NCBI GenBank assembly: GCA_014867205.1
Contig: WGUO01000020.1
Coordinates: forward strand, 1-64,000
Origin: Muribaculaceae bacterium
Lineage (GTDB): Bacteria; Bacteroidota; Bacteroidia; Bacteroidales; Muribaculaceae
Length of the DNA: 64,000 bases
Direction of reading: 5' to 3'
The position numbers and the translations under genes are program-made. A model generated the notes under the pieces. That model was given only the letters and a program-made list of their open reading frames with translations. It made no database searches and was not told the DNA's origin. Of this stretch, positions 26,793 through 35,401 are shown in pieces (positions within the stretch are counted from its first letter, which is position 1; each line of letters opens with the position of its first letter).

Positions 26793-26824
26793 CTTGAAAA
26801 TCGAATAAAAAAATATTAAATTTG
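26793..26824 (+). promoter_or_regulatory. promoter of the galactose operon
   Basis: CTTG (26793-26796), a 20-bp gap, then TAAATTTG (26817-26824). The predicted leader to the ATG at 26919 is about 88 nt. Confidence 0.65.
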
Positions 26825-26918
26825 TGTCACAGTTTAAATCATGCCGCAGGCGCGGCTGTCGCGTTAACCTGAATTATGAACAAGAGCCGGGTCAAACATC
26901 ACCGGCGCAGATAGATTT

Positions 26919-29333
26919 ATGACGTATAAGAACCCGATTATCGCAGCGATGCTGCTTGGCGCCGTATCCATGGCAAAAGCCGGAGACGTTCGCACAGAGA
27001 CACTCCTTAAATCATGGGATTTCTCACGTGACTCACTCAAATGGGAGAATGTCACGATACCGCACGACTGGGCCATCTATGGGCCGTTCGACCGTAAATA
27101 TGATCTTCAGAAAGTGGCCGTCGAGCAGAATGGCGAGACCGAGGAGACCTGGAAGACAGGCCGCACCGGTGGCCTTCCCTATCTCGGCACGGGCTACTAC
27201 CGCACTACATTCGAGCTTGCCGACACCGCCGGACGCGCCCCGGTGCTGATATTCGACGGAGCGATGAGTCACGCCCATGTCAAGGTGAACGGCAAGGAGA
27301 TAGCCTACTGGCCTTACGGCTACAACAGTTTTTCGGCGCCTCTCGGCGACGCGGCGCGACCCGGCACCAATGTTCTGGAGGTAAGTCTCGAGAACAAGCC
27401 GCAGTCTTCGCGCTGGTATCCCGGCGCGGGCCTCTACCGCAACGTGCATCTCGTGGACCGCAGCCGTGTCCACATCCCCGTCTGGGGCACTTACCTCACA
27501 ACTCCCTATGTCTCCAGGGAGTATGCCACCATACATCTCTCCACCGAGGTCGAGGGTGCGTCCAAGGGCGACGAGGTGACCCTCACCACCGTTATCCGCG
27601 ACCCCAAGGGGGCGGTGATCGCAACCGACACACATGCATACAAGATATATCCCGGCGTTGAGCTCAACCAGAACTTCCGAGTTGACAACCCCGAGCTCTG
27701 GAGTCCGAAGACACCGTCGCTCTACACGGCTCAGACCACCGTCAGCATGGGCGGCAAGGTAGTAGACGAGTACTCGACCCGTTTCGGTATCCGCAAAGTC
27801 GAGACGCGCGAGGGAGAGGGCTTCTTCCTCAACGGCGAGAAGATAAAGTTCAAGGGCGTGTGCAACCATCATGATCTTGGTCCGCTGGGCGCGGCCGTCA
27901 ACAGGTCGGCACTGCGCCATCAGCTCGAGATGCTCCGCGACATGGGTGCCAACGCCGTGCGCACATCTCACAACATGCCGGCCCCCGAACTCGTGGAGCT
28001 CTGCGACGAGATGGGCCTGATGCTGATGATCGAGCCGTTCGACGACTGGGGATTCCGCCCCAAGAGCCCCAACGGCTACGGCTCCATCTTCAAGGACTGG
28101 GCCGAGCGCGACATGGTCAACATGGTCCGCCACTACCGCAACAATCCGTCAGTGGTGATGTGGTCGATAGGCAACGAGGTGCCGAGCCAGTGGGGCGAGG
28201 ACGGCATCGGTGAGCTCAAGATGCTCCAGGACATCGTGCATCGCGAGGATCCGACACGCCCCGTCACCTGCGGCATGGACCAGTTTGACGCCGTAGTCAA
28301 CAACGGCTTTGCCGCCGCGCTCGACATCCCCGGCTTCAACTATAAGGTGACCCGCTACAACGAGGCTATCCCGAAACTTCCCCAGAACTTCCTGCTCGGC
28401 ACGGAGACAGCCTCGACTGTGTCATCGCGCGGCAAATACTACTTCCCCGTCGAGGTCGGCAAGAGTGTGGTTCGCGAGGGCAACCAGAGCAACAGCTACG
28501 ACACCGAGGCATGCTACTGGAGCAATATTCCAGACGAGGACTTTGCAGTAGACGATGACCTTGACTGGAACATGGGCCAGTTCGTATGGACAGGCTTCGA
28601 CTATCTGGGCGAGCCGACACCCTACGACACCGACGCATGGCCGTCGCACAGCAGCTACTTCGGCATCATCGACCTCGCGTCGCTCCCCAAGGACCGCTAC
28701 TGGCTCTACCGCTCGAAGTGGAACACCGACGACAAGACACTCCACATCTTGCCCCACTGGAACTGGGCCGGCCGCGAGGGCGAGGTGACTCCGGTATTCG
28801 TATATACTGACTCTCCGCGTGCCGAGCTCTTCATCAACGGCAAGAGCCAGGGCATCCGCGAGAAGAATGACTCGAGCGTGATGAACCGCTACCGCCTGAT
28901 GTGGATGGACACCCGCTACGAGCCGGGAGAGGTCAAGGTAGTGGCATATAACGCCGACGGCAGCGTGGCCGGCGAGAAGACAATCCGCACGGCGGGCAAG
29001 CCCGACCATCTGGTGCTGACACCCAACCGCACGCAGATCTCGGCCGACGGCGAGGACCTGGTATACGTGACCGTACAGGTCGCTGACAAGGATGGCAACA
29101 TCGTGCCGACCGACGAGCGTGAGGTGACATTCGACGTCAAGGGAGCGGGCCGCTTCCGCGCCACCGCCAACGGTGACGCCACGAGTCTCCGCCAGTTCCA
29201 CAAGCCGGTTATGGACCTCTTCAGCGGCGCGGCCACAGCCATAGTGCAGGCCGGCGACAAGCCCGGCACTGTCACTCTCCAGGCCAAGGCCAAGGGCGTG
29301 AAACCTGCAAAGATCACAATCAACGTAAAGTAA
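26919..29333 (+). CDS. secreted glycoside hydrolase family 2 beta-galactosidase
   Basis: An 804-aa GH2 enzyme with a signal peptide (PIIAAMLLGAVSMAKAGD). Domains in order: sugar-binding jelly roll (about 40-185), Ig-like (about 190-290), TIM-barrel (about 295-590) with acid/base E420 in WSIGNEVPS and probable nucleophile E496 in LGTETAST, then a DUF4982-like region (about 600-680) and a bacterial Ig/invasin-like domain (about 690-800; LTPNRTQISADGEDL). It likely frees terminal beta-galactose from glycans in the periplasm or at the surface. galK and galM follow closely, which supports galactose as the product. No SusC/SusD pair is nearby. Confidence 0.9.
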   Translation: MTYKNPIIAAMLLGAVSMAKAGDVRTETLLKSWDFSRDSLKWENVTIPHDWAIYGPFDRKYDLQKVAVEQNGETEETWKTGRTGGLPYLGTGYYRTTFELADTAGRAPVLIFDGAMSHAHVKVNGKEIAYWPYGYNSFSAPLGDAARPGTNVLEVSLENKPQSSRWYPGAGLYRNVHLVDRSRVHIPVWGTYLTTPYVSREYATIHLSTEVEGASKGDEVTLTTVIRDPKGAVIATDTHAYKIYPGVELNQNFRVDNPELWSPKTPSLYTAQTTVSMGGKVVDEYSTRFGIRKVETREGEGFFLNGEKIKFKGVCNHHDLGPLGAAVNRSALRHQLEMLRDMGANAVRTSHNMPAPELVELCDEMGLMLMIEPFDDWGFRPKSPNGYGSIFKDWAERDMVNMVRHYRNNPSVVMWSIGNEVPSQWGEDGIGELKMLQDIVHREDPTRPVTCGMDQFDAVVNNGFAAALDIPGFNYKVTRYNEAIPKLPQNFLLGTETASTVSSRGKYYFPVEVGKSVVREGNQSNSYDTEACYWSNIPDEDFAVDDDLDWNMGQFVWTGFDYLGEPTPYDTDAWPSHSSYFGIIDLASLPKDRYWLYRSKWNTDDKTLHILPHWNWAGREGEVTPVFVYTDSPRAELFINGKSQGIREKNDSSVMNRYRLMWMDTRYEPGEVKVVAYNADGSVAGEKTIRTAGKPDHLVLTPNRTQISADGEDLVYVTVQVADKDGNIVPTDEREVTFDVKGAGRFRATANGDATSLRQFHKPVMDLFSGAATAIVQAGDKPGTVTLQAKAKGVKPAKITINVK

Positions 29334-29354
29334 ACTTTAAACCCATCATATATC

Positions 29355-30500
29355 ATGGAAGAAATGAGAGAGAAGATCCGGAGGATCTTCAAAGAGAGAT
29401 TTGGCGAGGGCGGTACCCTCTATGCCTCTGCCGGACGTATCAACCTTATCGGCGAGCATACCGACTATAACGGAGGATTCGTATTCCCCGGCGCCATCGA
29501 CAAGGTGATCATGGCCGAGATCAAGCCTAACGGCACCGACAGATGCCGTGTATATTCTGTCGACATTGACGACTATGTGGAGTTCGGCCTGAACGAGGAG
29601 GATGCCCCGAAGCAGAGCTGGGCGCGCTACGTGTTCGGAATCTGCCGCGAGATCATCAAGCGCGGAGGCACTGTCAGGGGCTTTGACGCCGTCTTCGCCG
29701 GCAACGTGCCCCTGGGTGCGGGCCTCAGCTCGTCGGCCGCGCTGGAAAGCTGCTTCGCGTTCGCGCTCAACGATATGTTCAACGGCAACAATATTGACAA
29801 GTTCGAGCTGGCGCGTATCGGCCAGAGCACCGAGCACAATTACTGCGGGGTGAACTGCGGCATCATGGACCAGTTCGCCAGCGTGTTCGGCCGCAAGGGC
29901 AACCTGATGCGCCTTGACTGCCGCTCGGGCGAGTATGAGTATTTCCCCTTTAACCCCGACGGCTACAGCTTAGTGCTTATCGACTCACGCGTGAAGCATG
30001 AGCTTGCAGACTCTCCCTACAACAAGCGCCGCGAGTCATGCGAGCGCGTAGCCAAGCGCCTCGGAGTCGAGACACTTCGCGACGCCACCATGGAGGCCCT
30101 CAGTGCAGCCAAGAGCGACATCACGGCCGAGGACTACATGCGGGCCAAGTATGTCATCGAGGAGAAGGACCGTGTGCTGGCTGTCTGCGACGCACTGGTC
30201 AAGGGTGACTACGAGACTGTAGGCAAGAAGATGTACGAGACCCACGAGGGTCTGTCGAAAGACTATGAGGTGAGCTGCGAGGAACTCGACTTCCTCAACG
30301 ACGTGGCCAAGGAGATGGGCGTCACCGGCTCGCGCATCATGGGCGGAGGTTTCGGCGGCTGCACCATCAACCTGGTAAAGGATGATCTTCACGACAAGTT
30401 TGTCGAGGCAGCCAGGAATCGATTCAACGAGAAGTATGGCCACGAGCCCAAGGTCTATGACGTGGTGATTTCCGACGGCGCGCGCAAAGTTGAGGAGTGA
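29355..30500 (+). CDS. galK: galactokinase
   Basis: A 381-aa GHMP kinase that phosphorylates alpha-D-galactose at C1 for the Leloir pathway. The galactokinase signature GRINLIGEHTDYNGG is at 28-41 (sugar binding), the ATP loop PLGAGLSSSAALE near 117-129, and the third GHMP motif GGGFGGC near 330. It lies 21 bp after the beta-galactosidase and 1 bp before galM. Confidence 0.96.
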   Translation: MEEMREKIRRIFKERFGEGGTLYASAGRINLIGEHTDYNGGFVFPGAIDKVIMAEIKPNGTDRCRVYSVDIDDYVEFGLNEEDAPKQSWARYVFGICREIIKRGGTVRGFDAVFAGNVPLGAGLSSSAALESCFAFALNDMFNGNNIDKFELARIGQSTEHNYCGVNCGIMDQFASVFGRKGNLMRLDCRSGEYEYFPFNPDGYSLVLIDSRVKHELADSPYNKRRESCERVAKRLGVETLRDATMEALSAAKSDITAEDYMRAKYVIEEKDRVLAVCDALVKGDYETVGKKMYETHEGLSKDYEVSCEELDFLNDVAKEMGVTGSRIMGGGFGGCTINLVKDDLHDKFVEAARNRFNEKYGHEPKVYDVVISDGARKVEE

Positions 30501-30501
30501 C

Positions 30502-31551
30502 ATGAAGATAACAAAAAAGACAGTGCAGTCTCCCCACGGGGAGATTGCACTCTATCGCATGGAGAACGCCGGGGGAGCCTGGGTGGAGGTTTCCACTCTC
30601 GGAGCCGGAATCACAGGTGTCGGAGTACCCGACCGTGACGGCGTGATAGCCAATGTCGCGCTGGCATATGCCGATCCTGCCGACTATATGGCTGACGGTC
30701 CCTGTCTTGGCAAGTGCCCGGGCCGGTATGCCAACCGCATCGCCGGCGGCCATCTCGAGGTAGACGGCAAGACCTATCAGCTCAGCGTCAACAATGGTCC
30801 GAACCATCTGCATGGCGGTCCGAGCGGTTTCCAGAACAGAATCTGGGAGGCACGTGAGCTGGAGGATGGAGTGGAGTTCACCTATCGTTCTGCCGACGGA
30901 GAGGAGAACTATCCGGGCAACCTGACAGTATATGCGACCTACATCTGGAATGACGCGAATGTGCTCACGCTGACGTTCCGGGCCGAGACCGATGCCGACA
31001 CAGTGATCAACATGACCAACCATACCTATTGGAATCTTGACGGTGCCGACTACGGCTGCGTGCTTGACCACGAGATGCGGCTTCGCGCCTCGAGGTGGCT
31101 TCCGACCGATGATACGCTGATACCCACAGGCGAGCTCGCGTCAGTCGAGGGCACGCCGATGGACTTTACGGAGTATAAGTCACTGGGACGCGACATCAAG
31201 GCCGACTTTCCAGCCCTGCGCTATGGCAAAGGCTATGACAATTGCTGGGCGATAGAGGAATGGCAGGCTGGCAAGATGGTCGAGGAGGCCGTCGGGCTCC
31301 GGGATCTGAAGAGCGGCCGCACATTGACCGTAGACTCCGACCAGCCGGGTGTACAGATCTATACCGGCAACTGGCTTTCCGGCTCGCCGCTCAACCGCAG
31401 CGGACGCGGTTACGAGGATTACGAGGGTGTCGCCATAGAGATGCAGGGTTTCCCTGACGCTCCCAACAAACCCGGATTCCCGTCGCAGGCGCTCAAGCCG
31501 GGCGAGACATACCGGCGCACCATCCGGTTCCGTTTCGGAGTCATGAAGTGA
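30502..31551 (+). CDS. galM: galactose mutarotase (aldose 1-epimerase)
   Basis: A 349-aa enzyme interconverting alpha and beta anomers of galactose so that GalK can use it. Conserved segments are CPGRYANRIAGG, NNGPNHLHGGPSGFQNRIWE (catalytic His region), MTNHTYWNLDG and GVQIYTGNWL; the Glu in YEGVAIEMQGFPDAPN is the expected catalytic base. The ATG at 30502, one base after the galK stop and preceded by GAGGAG inside galK, is preferred over an upstream TTG at 30490. Confidence 0.94.
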   Translation: MKITKKTVQSPHGEIALYRMENAGGAWVEVSTLGAGITGVGVPDRDGVIANVALAYADPADYMADGPCLGKCPGRYANRIAGGHLEVDGKTYQLSVNNGPNHLHGGPSGFQNRIWEARELEDGVEFTYRSADGEENYPGNLTVYATYIWNDANVLTLTFRAETDADTVINMTNHTYWNLDGADYGCVLDHEMRLRASRWLPTDDTLIPTGELASVEGTPMDFTEYKSLGRDIKADFPALRYGKGYDNCWAIEEWQAGKMVEEAVGLRDLKSGRTLTVDSDQPGVQIYTGNWLSGSPLNRSGRGYEDYEGVAIEMQGFPDAPNKPGFPSQALKPGETYRRTIRFRFGVMK

Positions 31552-31586
31552 ATTTACGAAAGGAACGCAGTTCCCTACATAAGATA

Positions 31587-31631
31587 AAAATGCGGTCTGA
31601 AGGATAAATAAATGCCTCTAGACCGCGTTTT
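31587..31631 (+). terminator. terminator of the galactose operon
   Basis: AAAATGCGGTCT and AGACCGCGTTTT arms (one mismatch) around a 21-base loop, ending in four T. It follows the galM stop by about 35 bp. Confidence 0.6.
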
Positions 31632-31638
31632 ATAAGTA

Positions 31639-31696
31639 GTTGCGAAAGATTAATGCAGCATTCAATAGCTGTAATCATCGTTTAATTTTTCGCAAC
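31639..31696. repeat. 15-bp inverted repeat flanking a 28-bp spacer
   Basis: GTTGCGAAAGATTAA (31639-31653) and TTAATTTTTCGCAAC (31682-31696) pair at 14 of 15 positions. It ends 13 bp before the ATG of the glycosyltransferase at 31710, so it would sit in the leader of that gene. Confidence 0.6.
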
Positions 31697-31709
31697 CGCC
31701 TATATTATA

Positions 31710-32663
31710 ATGGATCCAGCCGTAAGCATAGTGATACCGGTCTATAACCGTGACAAACTTATATGTCGGTGCCTTGACAGTGTGTGGGCGCAGACCTACA
31801 GGCCGCTTCATGTGTTTGTGGTAGACAATAACTCGAGCGACGGCACGCCGGAGGCAGTTCGTCGCTGGTGCCGCGATCATGGAGTCTGCGACAATGAGGG
31901 GGAGTTCCGGCTGCATCTGCTGTCAGAGCTGAAGGCCGGCGCGTCGGCTGCACGCAACCGAGGTCTGTCGGAGGTAGACACCGAGTATGTGCTTTTCTTT
32001 GATTCCGACGACGAGATGCTCCCTACGCTTGTGTCTGACGCCAGGCATGTCATCGGCGAGAAGGACCTGGTGTACTGGCAGGCCGAGCTTGTCGGCCTTG
32101 ACGGCAGGGTGAAGCGGAAGCCCTACCATGTCGATGACCTGGTGAGACGTCAGTTCTACAACTCGATGCTCGCGACTCAGGTCTATATGGCGCGAACCGC
32201 ATTTATCAGAGAAATTGGGGGCTGGGAGGAGCGAGCCTTGGTATGGAATGACTGGGAACTCGGCGTGAGGATAGCGCTTGCGGCCCCGCGTTGCGTGGCA
32301 TTGCCCAAGGTGCTCGTCCGCATATATGCGCAGGAGAAGTCGATTACCGGCAGCATGTTCAGCAGGCGTGTAGGCGACTGGGAGGCGACGCTCGCCATAG
32401 TGTCAGACAAGATAGAGCGGCGTGCTACTGACGGCGGAAAGGGAAATGTGGATATCGCCCGACTAAGGTCGATGATAAGTTACCGGCAGATGATACTTGC
32501 GGCGCAATACCGACGCGAAGGCGCGACAAAAGAGGCGAGAGAACTGATGAGCCGGGCGATCGCAGGGCCGAATATGCCCTCAGGACGCCGCTTTCTGCTC
32601 CGCCTCCTTTACCGTTACACCTTTCTGGGCGGCCGTGGCGCCTATTACCTCTGGACCCGCTGA
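31710..32663 (+). CDS. glycosyltransferase family 2
   Basis: A 317-aa GT-A-fold glycosyltransferase. The N-terminus DPAVSIVIPVYNRDKLICRC is the nucleotide-binding strand, VDNNSSDGT the following loop, and VLFFDSDDEMLP carries the metal-binding DxD-like acids near residue 95-100. WNDWELGVRIAL is a typical acceptor-side segment. No membrane span is obvious. It opens the glycan cluster 31710-36394. Donor and acceptor are unknown. Confidence 0.88.
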   Translation: MDPAVSIVIPVYNRDKLICRCLDSVWAQTYRPLHVFVVDNNSSDGTPEAVRRWCRDHGVCDNEGEFRLHLLSELKAGASAARNRGLSEVDTEYVLFFDSDDEMLPTLVSDARHVIGEKDLVYWQAELVGLDGRVKRKPYHVDDLVRRQFYNSMLATQVYMARTAFIREIGGWEERALVWNDWELGVRIALAAPRCVALPKVLVRIYAQEKSITGSMFSRRVGDWEATLAIVSDKIERRATDGGKGNVDIARLRSMISYRQMILAAQYRREGATKEARELMSRAIAGPNMPSGRRFLLRLLYRYTFLGGRGAYYLWTR

Positions 32664-32712
32664 GGGCGTGTGGGCCGCAAAATGAGTAAAATGACAAAAT
32701 AAAGGAACTTTT

Positions 32713-33594
32713 ATGAATAAGGTTATGGCAGAGCTGATTGCCGGACTGATACCGGTCAAGATGCAGCGCAACCGGTGGAGGGGGATTCTCAGATACGGAG
32801 TCCTCAATGCAATTCGGCTGAACCGAAGGCTCAGGAAACCCGCCAAGTCGCCCGATGTGTTCCTGTCGGTATGTGCCATAGCCAAAGATGAGGGTCCCTA
32901 TTTCAAGGAGTGGATAGAATGGCACCGCAAGATCGGTGTGGAGAAGTTCTATATCTATGATAACGGCAGTTCTGACAATACGAGAGAGGTGCTGGAACCA
33001 TATATTAATGCCGGGATTGTCGAATATATCAATTACCCGGGATACCGGATGCAGATAGCCGCCTATGATGACTGTATGGAACGCCATCGGTTTGACACCC
33101 GATGGCTTGCCTTTATAGATCTTGATGAGTTTATCGTTCCGGTAGTTGACGGGTCATTGACCGAGTTCTTAAAACGGTTTGGGGAGGCGCCTGGGGTCGA
33201 GATAAACTGGCTGATATACGGGAGCGGAGGACAAGAGAAAAAATCATCCGAGCCGGTGATGAGCAGGTTTAAAAGGCATTCCAAGGGCGACAATAGATTG
33301 AACCGGCATGTGAAGAGCATAGTGCAGCCGCGCCGGGTCTATGCTATGATCGGGTGCCATGAGGCGGCCTGCATCAGCGGGTTTGCCGTTGATTCACATG
33401 GCGATGAGGTGACAAGGAATTTTCGTGAGCGCGAGCCGCAGCACGACGTGATACGCATCAATCACTACGCAGTCAGATCGCTTCAGGAATTTAAGGAGAA
33501 ATGCCTGAGAGGGCGTGCGAGCGGCAGAAAGAAATACATCGACATGGAGTATTTCAACAAATATGACCTGAACGACGAGGCAGATACCGATTAG
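32713..33594 (+). CDS. GT92-like glycosyltransferase
   Basis: A 293-aa protein of the GT92/Glyco_tranf_2_4 type. Signatures are AIAKDEGPYFKEWIEWHRKI (about 55-75), KFYIYDNGSSDNT, and WLAFIDLDEFIVP (metal-binding DxDEF). A Cys/His-containing segment YAMIGCHEAACISG and NHYAVRS near the C-terminus fit the family. It lies 49 bp after the GT2 gene in the same orientation and is convergent with the Stealth gene group. The 5' end includes a basic amphipathic stretch that may contact the membrane. Confidence 0.85.
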   Translation: MNKVMAELIAGLIPVKMQRNRWRGILRYGVLNAIRLNRRLRKPAKSPDVFLSVCAIAKDEGPYFKEWIEWHRKIGVEKFYIYDNGSSDNTREVLEPYINAGIVEYINYPGYRMQIAAYDDCMERHRFDTRWLAFIDLDEFIVPVVDGSLTEFLKRFGEAPGVEINWLIYGSGGQEKKSSEPVMSRFKRHSKGDNRLNRHVKSIVQPRRVYAMIGCHEAACISGFAVDSHGDEVTRNFREREPQHDVIRINHYAVRSLQEFKEKCLRGRASGRKKYIDMEYFNKYDLNDEADTD

Positions 33595-33638
33595 CCGCCA
33601 CACCGGGCAACCCTTTCCCGCGGTCATGAGGGGTGGGA

Positions 33639-34598
33639 TCAGAGCTCGAATTCCGACTTGTCGGGGAAATATGACCTGAGGAATTCTCCTGCTCTTCGTC
33701 GGTCCTCGTCGTTGGCAAACTCGGAATCGTTCAGACAGAAGAATGTGGGTTTACACCTAATCATCTTGTCATATTTATTTTTATCGATATGCAGCCTGTA
33801 CGACGATCGGTGGGAGGTGATTTTCAGATGCCCCTTTCGCTCGGCCAAAGGCACATATGAATAGATGTTACGTTGGATGTCGTTCCTGGCCCTGAAATGA
33901 TTTATCAGAGTAGGCTCAATCTCATTCTTGAATATCTCGCGGGTATGCTCGTAATCAGATTTACGGTATGCGTCAATATTATGGTGGGTCTTGCAGCCAA
34001 AGAAGACACCATATCTCTTGCTTACCAAATCGGCGGCGTTGAGTATGGCCCGGTTATACATGTTCAGTTCCTTGCCCAGCAGTTTGCGTCTGAGATACAG
34101 GGTAAATCTGCGGAAAGGCCTCATGTTCATGCGGATGACGGGATAGCCGTCAGCCTTAAAGAAATCGGAGTGCTTCACGTCCCGGTTTATGAACATGTCA
34201 TCGTTGGCATAGAGAAAATGTTCCGACAGACCCGGAATGCGGTGTATAAAATGCTCGATTATCTGGGAGTTGAAGCAGGGAAGATACCGGGTGGGTATAA
34301 TATCCTTATGGTCGACTACCGAAATCTTCGGATTGTCAGTGTTCAGCCACTTGGGTACCTGATCGTCAGTGACGATGTATATATGGTTGATCCAGGGGGC
34401 ATGCCGGGCGATGGACCGGAGGCTATACCTCAGTTCCTCGTTATCGGCATAGCGGCCCTTGCAACTGGAGTCGGCGGCAGATTCATCGATGCCGGCTGTG
34501 TGACGATATCGAGCCTGCCATGCGGGGTCGTTGCCGTCGACCCAGGTATAGACAAGGTCTATCTTTAGGAAATCCATATCTTTGTCGCGGGAGTTCAT
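33639..34598 (-). CDS. Stealth-family capsular polysaccharide phosphotransferase
   Basis: A 319-aa Stealth protein. Conserved region 1 is IDLVYTWVDGNDPAW (about 13-27); region 2 spans ADNEELRYSLRSIARHAPWI, IYIVTDDQVPKWL and HFLYANDDMFIN; region 3 is CKTHHNIDAYR; region 4 is PTFFCLNDSEF, ending KSEFEL. Stealth enzymes transfer sugar 1-phosphates to build phosphodiester-linked glycans. The Met at residue 8 (MDFLKIDL) is an alternative start. It is the last gene of the minus-strand group, with 4 bp to the next upstream gene. Confidence 0.9.
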   Translation of the reverse strand: MNSRDKDMDFLKIDLVYTWVDGNDPAWQARYRHTAGIDESAADSSCKGRYADNEELRYSLRSIARHAPWINHIYIVTDDQVPKWLNTDNPKISVVDHKDIIPTRYLPCFNSQIIEHFIHRIPGLSEHFLYANDDMFINRDVKHSDFFKADGYPVIRMNMRPFRRFTLYLRRKLLGKELNMYNRAILNAADLVSKRYGVFFGCKTHHNIDAYRKSDYEHTREIFKNEIEPTLINHFRARNDIQRNIYSYVPLAERKGHLKITSHRSSYRLHIDKNKYDKMIRCKPTFFCLNDSEFANDEDRRRAGEFLRSYFPDKSEFEL

Positions 34599-34602
34599 CT
34601 CA

Positions 34603-35388
34603 CTATATTAATTTTGCAGTGATATTGAGATATCTATGTAGAATAGCCATGAGCGCTGCGGTGTTTCGGTCATCGGATTTCTTGAAGTTCAGGGTTTTCA
34701 ATGAGATGCTTGCCGGCTTTCCGAGTCCCTTGGGCTTGTTGTGGCCGAACGGCACGGGCACGACCTTTGTGCCATTTGCGACGGCTGCAGCCCAGAACCA
34801 TATGTCGTCGCATGTCGGAGCAAGCTCGGTGAATAGCGACTCATCCATCATCTCGCTGCTCAGCGAGTGGGGCGGATAGAGCACGCCGCCGACGCCGGTC
34901 TGCAGATTCCGGAAACTCGGCTGTATGCGCTTGAAAAGAAAGTGATACCAGCGGTATTTGGTCCATTTCTTATATGGGAAACCGGGCATGACTTGCTTAG
35001 CCCTGTGGGCAAATATATATTCCGGATACTTTGCATGTAGCCGCAACAGGTCACGGACCATGTTTTTGTGATAGGCCACATCGTCATCAACTGTAATGAT
35101 GATGGACTCCGGGAAATCCCTTAGTGCGGGCACCAGTTTCTTATATGACCGGGTGTCTGACTCGCAGTCACGTATCTCGAAGATGGGGTATTCCTTCTGA
35201 AGTTGAGTTAATTCCTCGGGAACCGTGGAATCCCTGAATTGCGGCAGATACAGATAGAGGACTATTCTGTCTGGAAGCACCGAGCCTTTCAGAATCGACC
35301 TGATTGCCTTGACGGCATATCCTATAGCCGGGGGGAAAGATGTCAGCGAGACAACAACTTCGCGGTCTGTAAAGTCTTCTCTTGTCAT
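34603..35388 (-). CDS. glycosyltransferase with TVDDD motif
   Basis: A 261-aa GT-A-like protein. From the chosen start MTREDFTDREVVVSLTSFP it shows VVVSLTSFPPAIGYAVKAIRS, DRIVLYLYLPQF, IIITVDDDVAYHKN (metal-binding acids) and FTELAPTCDDIWFWAAA, the pattern of family-A glycosyltransferases in capsule loci. The frame is open to 35448, but the extra 20 residues are basic and overlap the upstream Stealth gene; the start at 35388 leaves 13 bp. It is sandwiched between two Stealth genes. Substrate unknown. Confidence 0.8.
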   Translation of the reverse strand: MTREDFTDREVVVSLTSFPPAIGYAVKAIRSILKGSVLPDRIVLYLYLPQFRDSTVPEELTQLQKEYPIFEIRDCESDTRSYKKLVPALRDFPESIIITVDDDVAYHKNMVRDLLRLHAKYPEYIFAHRAKQVMPGFPYKKWTKYRWYHFLFKRIQPSFRNLQTGVGGVLYPPHSLSSEMMDESLFTELAPTCDDIWFWAAAVANGTKVVPVPFGHNKPKGLGKPASISLKTLNFKKSDDRNTAALMAILHRYLNITAKLI

Positions 35389-35401
35389 GGCCAGGTCGGT
35401 T

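Noticed and set aside
27033..28133. 366-aa open frame antisense to the beta-galactosidase
   Set aside because: His/Val/Arg-rich shadow translation of a conserved GH2 gene; no start signal.
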